Shown piece after piece: positions 46,501 to 57,320 of a DNA stretch of 64,000 nucleotides. The position numbers were made by a program, and so were the translations under genes. Position 1 is the stretch's first letter. Each line of letters begins with the position of its first letter. The notes beneath the pieces were generated by a model. That model was given only the letters and a program-made list of their open reading frames with translations, ran no database searches and was not told where the DNA came from. Source of the DNA: Karalla daura (Eukaryota > Chordata > Actinopteri > Chaetodontiformes > Leiognathidae); NCBI GenBank assembly GCA_029224185.1, contig CM055207.1, forward strand, positions 14,153,791-14,217,790, read 5' to 3'.

Positions 46501-47589
46501 TCCCTTGATTCGTGTTACAGGCTGTTGTTGATGTTGAGCTGTTTCAGTGTCTCCGTTTTGCGTTATCTCTATGAATTTGGTGGGTTTCTGTGAATGTGTT
46601 CTGTCTCTTCATCCTGTTCCTAGTGCCCCTCCGTCCAATCAACCTGTGAGGTTTCTCCTATATGTCCAGGACTGTGTCTGAAATCCTCCACTCATCCACT
46701 ACTTTCTGTTGTATAGCATTGTAAACGTACTGAGCCCCTTGGTCAAATGAAAAACACTCACACTTTCGGGTTAATAAATACATACATCTATGACAAATGT
46801 CACACTTACTATATATTTCACTACAAAATGAGCAGTGAAATAGAAGTCATGTTTCTTTTTCTTTTGTTTCTTACTTATTTGAAATGTCTGCACATTTCAT
46901 TATATTACTACAGGTGTCAAAACATTCTTGATTGAATTATCTTGCGTTTATACACCTTATACCCCAGTCTATCAGTCTATCAGTCACAAACCCTTCCTCA
47001 TACAAACAAATCTTTTTTTAAGCTGTTATCTTGTGGCAGGTTGCATCTGACAATGTTTGCCAGGATCAAAATGTTTAAACGCAGCCAGATAAGGAGTGCT
47101 GAGACGAAGACGGACAAAGCAGCAGTGCAGTTTGTGGGAATGCTGGATTATACTGTTGGTTTTTACACTGGCTGAACTATTTATCACTTCATCCAGACAG
47201 TAGAAATCAGGGGGAATCACCAAAACATGGGATTTCTTCCCCCTTGTATTCCAATAATGCCATCTGGTAATGCAGCAAAGTACCCAGCGAGGTCCAAAAT
47301 GAGGCTACTGCACCTGGGGGCAGGATCATCAATCAATCACCTTATCTTTTCAAAAAATATAGTAATATTAGTATCGACAGTCATTTGACTACACGATCAT
47401 CACTGTGAACAAGATCAAGCACCTAACAGCACAAAACCACATCTCCACAGAGGATTAATTGCTGGGAAGTAATTTTCCTCCTGTCTTGAGAAAAATGCCC
47501 AGTGGCTTGCATCTTTCTTCATCAGTGGCTTCATCACACTTTTTATTATCTCTGTGTTTTGGAAGGGAAGAAAAAATTTGCATACTTGC
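46501..47589. other. Noncoding, AT-rich
   Basis: I see no gene here. Plus-strand frames at 46,747-46,935 and 46,942-47,175 have Tyr/Phe/Ile-rich AT-driven composition and no domain. Confidence 0.5.
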
Positions 47590-48180
47590 TTCCCTGTTGG
47601 ATTAATTTGCTTGTTATTTCTCGGATGCTTCTGACCTCTGTTGTGAGCAAATTTGTGAGAAGCTTGAAATGTGACCGCTAATAGGATATCTAATCTTCCA
47701 TTATTAATGCATCAGCTACTGAATGCAAAACATTTGTCTCAACCACCTTCCCACTCCGGGCTATTGATTTCATTTGTCAAGTAGTGGAGCCCCGCGTTAG
47801 TGAGCTGCATATGGTCACTTGCTTTGCACTTTCTGGCCTTGCGTTACCATAAAATCCTTGGCAAGAACAAACTATTGCAAATCTATTGAAACAGCGGAGG
47901 AGAGCACCAGTGGAGGAGGAACAGTGTGCATTGAGTTAGTGACACAAGAGTTTTTTCGTGACTCTCTTTGAACAGACAAGTATATTCATTCACTTAGCAC
48001 TCACTCTGCTCCCGAGTCACTTATGCTGCGGCAAAAGAACATGTGGCAGTGAAACGAGAAGGAAGGCCACCGCATTTAATCAGGCCCAATGACACATTTA
48101 AGGTCACTTAAGGAACGTCTACAGTCTTGCCATTGAGTTGATATTTTCGCAAAAGAAAATGAGCACATTCAGAAGGAAAT
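47590..48180. promoter_or_regulatory. Candidate conserved noncoding block
   Basis: Nearly 600 bases with no open frame over 60 codons and no tandem repeats. It contains GGATTAATTTGC (47,599), GGATATCTAATCTTCC and CATTATTAATGCATC (47,683-47,713), GGGCTATTGATTTC (47,759) and CATTTAATCAGGCCC (48,073). The absence of expansions over this length is unusual for the window and fits a conserved block. Confidence 0.33.
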
Positions 48181-48444
48181 TGCTACACCTGAGTTTTTAG
48201 AGATAGATAGGTTTCAGCTCTTTGTTAATCACAGTGAAGGACATGATTTGGTTACACCAAGGTTTGTTTTCCATGCATGGGTGAAAAAAACCTTGTTCAA
48301 CCTCTAGGCACCTATGGTGGATGTCAAAACACCATAGGTCTGCATTCTTATTGATGGACTTTTAGGTAAGTATTTTTAATGATGAGTTTGGTAATTGGGC
48401 GGTGACTTGGTTTGTCTATGTCTATCCATATATAGATATTGATA
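48181..48444. other. Noncoding with a perfect 10-bp hairpin
   Basis: ACCTATGGTG (48,310-48,319) and CACCATAGGT (48,330-48,339) form a perfect 10-bp inverted repeat around a 10-base loop. The palindrome CCATGCATGG lies about 40 bases to the left (48,272-48,281). I see no gene. Confidence 0.55.
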
Positions 48445-48575
48445 GGTCCACCCCATGGATATGCTGACACAGACAGAACAAACTCTATACAGAAAGGCTG
48501 AACCAGGAGTTGAACTGGGGTCCTTCTGGCTACGAGTGCTTACTTCTAGTTCACCGTGTCACACTGAATCAGTTG
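48445..48575 (-). mobile_element. tRNA-derived SINE head, minus orientation
   Basis: Plus-strand CACAGACAGAACAAACTC, then CAGGAGTTGAACTGGGGTCC and TTCACCGTGTCACAC are the inverse of the tRNA-like head and first body part of the family. It is degraded and truncated. Confidence 0.55.
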
Positions 48576-48890
48576 TATTTCGTTTTATTATATTCACCTG
48601 ACACTTTGTCTGCTCCTATATATGGTTCAGTGGTCTTTCAAACAGGAAAGGCTGGTCGGTAAGAATATTTTCAGATAGAAGGGGGAAAAAAATTGTGGCC
48701 CACACCCTTGCCTCTGAGCTGTTAGAGTGAGTATTTATTTACAAGAATATGTAGAAAGAAACTGGTGGGCAGCATGCGATCAAGCACAATCAGAACTCTC
48801 ATGAAACACGACTGGACGTCTCACCAGTCCGCATGGGACTGAACACGAAATCCACTGCTATCTATATTTTTCTGTCAATCAGAAAATAAT
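48576..48890. other. Noncoding, nothing recognisable
   Basis: I see no gene, array or motif cluster here. Confidence 0.45.
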
Positions 48891-49030
48891 CCAGCCGCTT
48901 TCACAGTTCCTCCAATCACCAGCCAGAGCCTTAGCCTGCGTCCCGCCCCTCCCATTGGGGCTGGGAGTCATTTTTTTTTATCAGCATTAGTCCAATAAGC
49001 ATCCGGCATTTTTCCATTTAAAGGGCACAT
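48891..49030. promoter_or_regulatory. CCAAT/GC-box cluster, possible promoter
   Basis: Three CCAAT boxes lie at 48,912-48,916 (plus), 48,954-48,958 (as ATTGG, minus) and 48,992-48,996 (plus), about 40 bases apart. A CCCGCCCC GC-box-like word (48,942-48,949) sits between the first two. Evenly spaced CCAAT boxes with a GC box are a known layout of NF-Y/SP1-driven TATA-less promoters. No transcript or exon is recognisable downstream on either side, so this could equally be chance. Confidence 0.25.
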
Positions 49031-50455
49031 TTCCAAATGCCACTGAAGTCCAGTGAGCCTGGACTGGATCGCGTTGTCATGAGGAAAAAAACTCACACAG
49101 ACATTAGGCAAACTGTAAAAACCTATTACGGAACGATTTTGCCTTTAAGTTGAGCACATCCAATTGCTAGGATGCTGGGTCTGAGATAGCCATATTAGAA
49201 AGTCAGTGTAGTACAATACAGTCATTGTAAACGGTGTTAGAGGAGGCTCTGTCTCCCTTGTCTCAGAGAAATTGCCTCTGATATAGTTGGTACTTTTCCG
49301 ACTTTTCCAGCACTTTCTACCATAGCTACAACTTTTCTGTCTGTGTGTGTGTGTGTGATTGTGTGATTGTGTGACTGCGTGAGTGTGATTGTCTGAGTGG
49401 ATACAGATGCTCTGAGGCCACAGCGGCGCACCAGCAGCTGCATCCCATCTTCCCCTCCAGTTTCCTCCAGAGACGCAGCTCTACTGCGACAGTCACCTGG
49501 CCAGACCTCAGACGCTGCTACTGTTAGAAGTTATTCACTTATTCACCGTTGTCTCCGCTCTGCACGCAGCCACTGTCTGCAGGCTCTGCCCACTCTGCTC
49601 TGCTCTGCTCTGCTCCGGCCCCTGTCCCCGTCTGCCCTGTGCCCACCCTGCCTCAGGACCCAGCTCAGCGCAGCAACTCTACCCATGATTAAATACCTCA
49701 GTTCTCATAACTCCCTGTGTTTGCACTTGGATTTACCAGTCATCACTCTCACAGCCTAAACTTTTACCGAAACAGGAATGAAAGTAGCTTTTAATATGAT
49801 TTTTACAGATTTTTTTTATTTTTAGGTAGTACTAAGAATGCGGGATCTTTTAGTAATTGCTGCAGAGCTTTTAGCGTGTCACGCCTGATTCGACGCTCAA
49901 TGATAGTAACACTTACATTTGGGCTGTCTTTATTTTTAGCCTCACAGTGACATAAAGCCAGTGAATTGGCAAACGGTGAGGCTCAAACTAGCAAGAAACA
50001 AATGATGTGTCTGGAGAAGCAATAAGCTTGGTTGCAGTTTATATCTATTCCACAGTGATGCTACCCCTCCAACAGGCAGACACAGCTGGGGAAACAGAGG
50101 AATTCACAGCCTTGCTCACTTTTTTTGTATTAAAAATATCTTTTTGCCAGACCATTTGAAAAGAGCACAGTGTGTGAAATATCCACTGCGCATCAAAAAG
50201 AAACCATTGTGGACTTAAAATCCGCATGAGGCACATCTTCTTTAAGGAAGAGGAAATATCATACAGACACAAAATCTAAACTTTTTTTTTTAAACCGATT
50301 CAATAAACAGACACATAAACATTGGGCAACAAAGGCGACTTCAAATGAAGCAGAAATGGCCTAACAGGCACTATTGAGTGTGTTGTTTTGCTTTGAGTCT
50401 ATGAATTTAATCAGGTTTAAGCCTAAATGACATTCACAAGTTTTAGAAGTCTCTG

Positions 50456-50456
<1 letters not shown>
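49031..50456. other. Noncoding, short pentanucleotide repeat
   Basis: No gene seen. TG-rich text lies at 49,338-49,392. A CTCTG pentanucleotide runs four to five times at 49,592-49,616. The plus-strand 120-codon frame (49,397-49,759) is Ser/Pro/Leu-rich, crosses that repeat and has no domain. Confidence 0.5.
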
Positions 50457-50491
<35 letters not shown>

Positions 50492-50495
50492 ACGC

Positions 50496-50527
<32 letters not shown>
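50457..50527 (+). repeat. Interrupted (CA)n microsatellite
   Basis: CA repeats with a central block of CACACG units. Confidence 0.95.
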
Positions 50528-51399
50528 TTGTGATGAGCATGACTCTGATTTTACATGGCAATTTAAGCCGGAACAGCTGTCCTCTAAATCAAAAGAACAA
50601 GTAATCTTGAAGGAGAGTTTGTGCAACCACCATGTTGGTGATTTCAGATTTACACAATATTTACAAGACAGGAGTTGCTTTCGATGCAGTCGGTACTCTT
50701 TTCTTTTTTTTTTTTCTCAAAGGCACTAAATCCCGGATCTAGGGGAGAGCCGGCTGCTTTATCCCTGCAGACACAGAGCACAGAAAGCACATGGATCTAT
50801 TCTGTTGTGTAATGACATTTGCTTATATTGCTTTTTTATGTATTCAGGTTTGTGTCAGGATCTGACTTTGATGTATATTGTGCGCGCATCAAGTTCACAA
50901 AGAGTTGAGACAGTGATATGATATTTTTTTGTGGCATTGTTTTGTTTCTGTGCCTAAGTACATTATATTTGAAATACATGAATGTCGAGCTTCAACTTCA
51001 ACCATTTGAATTTGTAAATGTCAAAACAAAGGTTTGGAAGTATACTCCCAATTTGTACATAACACTGTAAAATGCTTTCTTTGTAGCACTTAGTGTGCAA
51101 TCACTAAAACACATTACTCTTTCAGGGCTGCCAGCCGGTTTCCTAATGACTGACTCTCAGCAAAAAGCAGCAATCCACTGCCATCAATGACAGCCATCTA
51201 TTTTCAAGAACAAAGCAGGAAAACAAAAAAAGGGGGAGAGAGGCTCTCTCTCTCTTTTCCTGCAGGAGAAAATGTTGACAGTGCCTCGCTACAACCCAGA
51301 TGTGCTTTTGGCACATGGCTCTTTTTTTTGTCTCCTCAGGAGGAAGATTGAGTGAAAGCACTCCTTGTCTTCTAAAATTAGCCTTGGGTGCCCTTTTAT
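50528..51399. other. Noncoding, AT-rich
   Basis: I see no gene here. A T-run lies near 50,705-50,715. Nothing else is recognisable. Confidence 0.5.
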
Positions 51400-52110
51400 A
51401 TCACCCGTTCTAATGGCAGTGAATTATGCTGACAAAGTGCTGTTAAGGCCGTCAGCCAAGAGACAAGACTTGTTGAGGTTCCCATAAAATTTCAGGAAAA
51501 CAGAGGAGAGTGCATTGAATTCTCCTTCCCCATCCCCTGGGTGAGGAACAAAGCTGGGTGTTAAAGTTGGTCTTGGCTGTGAAAATGCAGTGAAAGCAGC
51601 CCGGCTAATCCTGCAGAGAGCCATTGTGAAGCTAATGATACGCCGTGTGTATTTCTTCCGTCTGGTCCTCCTGACCCTGACTTGCTCTGATCAGGCTTTA
51701 AGGAAGCTGAGGATTACATCAGCTTTGTTTGTTTGCTGGAAGGGGAGAAAGTAAGGTGCGGAGACCTTGTTCTTGGAGAGAAGCAGACAAGGGCAGAGCT
51801 TCCAGAGCTACACTCCTGCCAAATAAACAGAAAACCGGCTTCTCTCTCTTCCCAGCTGAATATAGATTTTTCATCACCCGTCCACTTTGTTGGTGGGTCC
51901 ATCCTAAAGCAATGCATTACATTAGAGTTTTCATGCCTACTTTGTGCATCATTCAAAGGTAGCCAACACAATAGCCTCCTCCTGCTGCATTGTATCATTC
52001 TTTCATATTGCGCGGCACATCCGACCAGGTTTTCATTTCTAAAGCACCGTAATGTGTGTTTATAAAGTTTGCAAACCCGTTGTGCAAATGGCTGGAGGTA
52101 TCCCAGCACT
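51400..52110. promoter_or_regulatory. Weak candidate regulatory block
   Basis: Repeat-poor, balanced-composition DNA of about 700 bases with two overlapping frames of 77 and 110 residues on the plus strand and one of 131 on the minus strand. None has domain features or splice framing. The persistent openness on both strands fits a low-stop composition more than a gene. Motifs are sparser than in the better candidates. Confidence 0.2.
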
Positions 52111-53660
52111 ATTGTCTAAGCAGCAGGAATTGGCTTTTCTCTCAGTAAACTTCAAATTGAAAGGTGGAGGATTCAGGCACTTTTATGCAACTGACCTTAA
52201 TGAAAAAGCACTGAGCAAGAACCTGAAATAAACATTGTTTTTTGCAATCAGTAAAATACAGTGTTTAAACTGCCTATATAAGTATCACAACTATCTGTCA
52301 TGTCATAGGGGCTTGTTGGTCCAGTCCATCACAGGACACTCTTGACCGTGTCCCCCATAACAATATCACAATAGAAATAAATAATTTGTACTTTTTTGTA
52401 TGAAGAAAAAGCGAAAATGCCTGTCCCACTGCATTGACAAATTTTGCAGCAACACTTTTCCTCTTTCTTGGCAAAAGCAGGACTGAATGTTGTCACCAGC
52501 GTCTGTTCAACAGGAAGCAGCGGTCAAGATATCTGAGCTTGGATTAGAGACTGGGAAACAGCTCTGGTCAAGTGAGGAAAAACAGCTTTCTGGCACCTTC
52601 AAAGCTCACACTCTATCTTGTTTGTTTAATCCAGGAAACAAAGAGTGAAACTCAAAGTTGTTGCTTCCCAAATGCCAAACTTTCCCTTTTTTCCAAGAGC
52701 CACAGTCCCAATCTTCGCTGAGAGCGGATCAAAGGCACTCAGCAGGGGGTCCTCATAGAAAGTGTAAGCGAATGGACACAGTGCCAGTGCACTGCCAGGG
52801 TCTATAAAGGCCAAAGAAATTTAACTGATAATTAAAAAAAAAACAACATCAAAATGAGCTGTGCAGAAGGCAGATCCAGGCATAATGTTTTCAGTGGAAT
52901 ATGTTCATGCGTGCTTCCTCCTGCTCAGGCCAACTGTTTGGCAGGGACTCCACTCTCTGAAATCATGCATATGGACACTTGGCACAGCGTGGACACCTGA
53001 AATAAGCATTCAAGTCTCACGACTTGACAGCAGGATCGAAGGGTAATTTTCCTCACACTTTCGTGTAGAGACATAACTAACACAATGACTCTCCTCTTTG
53101 ACTTTGGACTTCAAACATTTACCCTTGTAAAGACCAAAATATGCAACCTGATAGATCCCAGCTCGCTAGGCCAAAGGGAGGGAATATAAATAAGGAGATA
53201 ATAGGTTCCTAATTATGTCTTACCTTGAAGATAGTTTAAAAAAAAATGTAATATGAACTGAGACATCACTGTGAAGGAGGGGGTTGCAGAGTGCTGCTGA
53301 AAACAGAAAACAAAAATAAGCAAAGAGCGAGAAACCTCTCTAAACAAAGATAACAGCGAATATCAACCCTGCTGCCAATGTCTTGCATTTGTGGATCTGA
53401 AAGCAAGAACCCAGGGTACAGCATCGCTCCTCCTAATGACTACAAAATACAGAACTTCATGAATGCAAGACACAAACAAAAACACGTGTAGCCCTGGCCT
53501 AGTTCCTGAAAGCAACTTTCAATACTTATTTCCTCACAAAAACCTTCCTGACAAAAACAAGATCCACAAGATCCAAAGTCTTACAAAACAGTCCACAACA
53601 CAACAAATGGCACAGATGCATCAGACTGTGGCTAGCAGGAGAAACACATTATACTGTGTG
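52111..53660. other. Noncoding, nothing definite
   Basis: I see no gene here. GTCCATCACAGGACACTC near 52,324 may be a very short minus-strand SINE tail scrap. A-runs lie at about 52,831-52,842 and 53,238-53,247. Confidence 0.45.
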
Positions 53661-53688
53661 GATATATATGTATATGTATATATATATG

Positions 53689-53724
<36 letters not shown>

Positions 53725-53779
53725 TATATGTATATATATGTATACATATAGATATATATGTGTATGTGTACACACACGC
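53661..53779 (+). repeat. Compound TA/CA microsatellite
   Basis: TATATG text, then (CA)n at 53,701-53,723, then TATATG text again, ending in a CACACG scrap. Frames across it are Tyr-Ile-Val and Thr-His artefacts. Confidence 0.95.
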
Positions 53780-55020
53780 AGAGCCATAAGGATGCACCAG
53801 ATCTGCTCATGTTTTCCTGTGCTCCACTTCACTTCATGCCAGGCCTGCCCCTGTCTAATTGATATTTACCTGTATTTGCAAGCTACAGCAGCAAAAATCA
53901 CAGGGAGGCAGTTGTTGTCGTTTCCAATATCCGTCAGCAGCGCTACGCTTAAACAAGAGGCCTGAGTGCTCTTTTGCCTTGGGACTGTAAACGGGGCCGA
54001 GCGCACAGCGAGAAGCTTCCACCCACAATCTCTCAAAGTGTGTATCACAGGCATGTTTGAAATGCATCAGAGCTTCCCATCCATCTGAGTTTTAAGATGT
54101 CTCCATGGAGATGATTGACGACAGTAAAAGGCCGCTCTGGAGAGAGGGCCCGGGTGAACAGATGAGATCACAAATCTCATCTCTTTCTCTGTCTCATCCT
54201 CTCTCCCTCTCTGTCTCCCTCTCGCCTTCCCTCCTCAACGTACACAAACACAGGTGCAGCACACACAGACAGCGCCCACCATCCCGACGTTTTCATCACT
54301 TTTTTCCCGCCTCTGTCATCTTCATGGCGGCAGTAAAAAGTGTGGAGGAGGAAAGGTTCAAGGTAAAAAGGGAAAATGAAGAGGAAGTCCTGGACAGACT
54401 GTGAGCCCGTTCTTCAAGGTTCCTGGGACGATTCTAATGGACTCTCTGTGGGATGAATTAGGAGTCCAGGCATCTGTAAATGAGCACAACACTTCCTTTT
54501 CATCCTCCTCCGTTGGAATAACTATAAAAGGAGCTTTCTTGTATGATATCATCTCCAGGCTTTCCCTGAAAGCTGGACCCGCACAGTAAGTGCAGAGTGA
54601 TTTGCTGATTCTTAGCTGTGAAAGCAGATGTTAATGTGGGCTTTCATGGGAAGGTGAACTATCAGTCGAATAGTGGCTGCATCAATTGTTGTGTGGGCAA
54701 GTGCGGAGAGACACAGTGTACACATTAAGGGAGGCCGACAGCCAAAGGCCAGATCCAAGGCAATTTTCACCACCAACGTACAGGAATTTCAATGTTTTAG
54801 CATTTATGAAATGTTTAAAACTCTTGGCTACCAACCACGACCAGAAGCTACAAAGAACCTTGACTCTGCTACACTCTCATGTCTCTCTGCCATGTCATTT
54901 CATTAGTGTAATGACCCATCGATTTAACATTTATGCAACAAATTGTATTGAGGCTGGCCATGGGCCAAGTCAATCACAGGCAGTGCCGGCTGTGCGTCTT
55001 GGCAAAAGATGGTGATTAAA
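53780..55020. promoter_or_regulatory. Mixed region with two weak regulatory candidates
   Basis: 53,830-54,070 is repeat-free and GC-balanced. 54,650-55,020 is repeat-free with TTTCATTAGTGTAATGACCC, CGATTTAACATTTATGC and AACAAATTGTATTGAGG. Between them is a TCTC-rich tract (54,178-54,235). A start codon at 54,325 opens a 26-codon frame with a possible donor (TTCAAG/GTAAAA), too little to call an exon. Conservation untested. Confidence 0.22.
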
Positions 55021-56009
55021 CTGACTTGGAAGAGCAGGGAGAGTTTTGTGTCTCCCCGCCCTGACGGACAGGATGCAGCCTGCTAGCGGCACACCTGACT
55101 GGCTCTCCTCCTTTCTCTCCCAATCTCCCTCTGGGCTGGGAGGAGGCAGGTGGGAGCACTTGGCTTGGGTTCGGCACGTTTAGTCCTAAAGGGGATGTGG
55201 CGGAGGGTCGCGGGTGGCTCGGAGCGGGAGCAACAGATGGACCTGGCAACGTGGAACGACAACAAGAGCAGCTTGAAATCCTGCTTCAACCTTAATGTGA
55301 GAGTTTCCTGGTGCTGAAGTCGATTTGGTTTCCCATCAACGCAGCTCATGCTCCCCCACAGAGGGTCACCTGGGGACAATACAATAACGGGCCCACACAT
55401 TCCCTTTAGCCCTTTCCTTCCCACCCTCGACAGCCACAGCTCGGTTTCTCTTGCCAGTTCGAGGTTTGTTTTTAGCAAATTGGCAAGCCTGACTTATTTG
55501 CGTGCATTTTTTTTTTGTCCATGAGTTTGCCCTTCATACACAGTCCACTGGACAGTCGACCCGCAGCAGACTGTTAGAATTAGTTTGGACTTCCTGCTCG
55601 GTGAGTTTTTGTATCAATATCACAGAGCAGAGTTCTGTTCATACGCTGTATAAATGTGCGATCATGCTACCATTGACGTTTTCAAGTCATTTTCAATGGG
55701 AGTTGGCAACATGAAGACACAAACTCAATCTTTCAATAGCTGGTCTCAGTCAATCAATATGTTTTTGTTCTGCTATTTCGCCTCCAACAATTGCTCTTCA
55801 AGAGGAAGAGGAATGTATTACTGCCTGTAGAGGGTTTCCAGGGCTGTTTAACTCTGTGTTGTCTATGCACCACAACGTTAAAAAGAAAGCAGTTTGGCAC
55901 AGGGCCAGGTCCAAGCCTTGGAGCCAATGTCCTTTGGCCTGCTTCCAATGCATGTCAACAATAGCCATCTCCCCAAGTACTGCCAACTCGCCGTCCTTGT
56001 TGGTGCTTG
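55021..56009. other. Noncoding, nothing recognisable
   Basis: I see no gene here. Minus-strand frames of 77 and 131 residues (55,016-55,478) overlap in different phases and lack domains. A T-run lies at about 55,507-55,517. Confidence 0.45.
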
Positions 56010-56058
56010 CACACACGCACACACGCACACACACACGCACACGCACACACACACACAG
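56010..56058 (+). repeat. Interrupted (CA)n microsatellite
   Basis: CA repeats with several CG breaks. Three overlapping frames of 66-96 residues on each strand are produced by it. Confidence 0.95.
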
Positions 56059-57049
56059 CAACACCCGCATACCAACACACATACACAAGACTGTGATTAA
56101 ATAAACATGTCAAAAACCACTTGAGCATCTCGTCAACCGCGACACTGTCACAATGTAACTAAACACACTTGGTGGGCCATTTCTTTTAACTTTGTCACCA
56201 TAGCGTGAACACAACATTAGCGGATGGATGGTGGAGCTTTATGTCAGTCCCATTTTCTCCTACGTCCACATGCTGGTGGGCGTCAGGCTATTGTGGAGCT
56301 CGGCTGTCAGCCGTCAGCCCTGATAACCACAGGTTTGCATCTCAGGTCCACCAGGTCCAAATCTGCTGCCAACCTGTTGCATCAGTTTTAGAAGAGGGTG
56401 TTTCTGAGAGGATCTAGAAGAGTTGAATGGAGTATTGATTGTTGATTTCTTGAAGTATGGAACGCAGGTTTCATCAGAAATGTCTCTATGCTATATTTCC
56501 AAGCCCTTTCACAATCCTGCTTTTAGGTGTGGGGATATTATTGGCCACCTCGACAAAGATCAAACCATTTTTATTTGTATTTCAAATGACAATGTTTTTG
56601 GACCTGCTGACCTCTTTGGCTGGGTGAAGACTGTCCTTTATCATTATATCCCTGAAAGCGAAGTGTCGGGGTTATTATGGTTTTGACCCGACCGCGGCCG
56701 CATGTTTTTCTTGGTAACGCAGTGTCTCAAACACCATTTGGATTTGAATTTTGGTATTTGGCAGACAGATTCATCACTCATAGACGAGGAAATGATTCTG
56801 TTTTGATGCATTTCGGATCATACGTTGGCCACAAGGGGCATCACTTTTTTTAAATTACATTTTTTTAAATTACAGTTATGTTTATATCTCTTGGCCGATT
56901 GACGTCAAACTTGATGCAAATAAAGCAACATGGATTGTACAGCCGTGCCTCGGGACGTTCAGGGATATATCCATTGTATTCGGTGCCGAATGCATAGGTC
57001 TAGTTATGTATCTAGTTTCAAGACTATGTATCTGGCTTATACATCTTAA
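56059..57049. other. Noncoding, possible decayed transposon
   Basis: I see no gene here. 56,423-56,686 is open for 87 codons on the plus strand with no domain and no third-position bias. The duplicated text TTTTTTTAAATTACA (about 56,845-56,875) and the following AGTTATGTTTATATCTC could be old transposon DNA. An octamer ATGCAAAT lies at 56,913-56,920. Confidence 0.4.
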
Positions 57050-57320
57050 GTAATGCTTGACCTCCCCACAGCATCCTGCCTGTCACAACTTCAGGTAACA
57101 ATGGCAGGTCACCACCATACATTCCTGTTTCAGGGCCGCAGCAACAACAAGGCTCCTCAGAGGCTGTCGTTTGTCCCCATTCATCGCTCACACTGCTCCC
57201 ACTTTAACATATTGGCATTTCTGAGGTGCTTGGCGGTAATTGTCAGCCACATGGCGGCTCCTCGTTTGTTTCACTGACATTTTGCCTTTGGTTGATTGTG
57301 TATTTAACAGGGGAAGGAAA
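57050..57320. promoter_or_regulatory. Candidate conserved noncoding element
   Basis: Repeat-free DNA with CAGGTAACAATGGCAGG near 57,091 (SOX core), CACTTTAACATATTGGC near 57,197, GGCGGTAATTGTCAGCC near 57,232 (homeodomain word next to a TGTCAG/CTGACA MEIS-type word) and TTGGTTGATTGTG near 57,288. A 74-codon frame shows no domain. Texture-based call. Confidence 0.3.

Noticed and set aside
54325..54403. ATG in good context followed by a possible donor (TTCAAG/GTAAAA)
   Set aside because: Only 13 codons before the donor, low-complexity Glu/Lys text and no supporting exon nearby.
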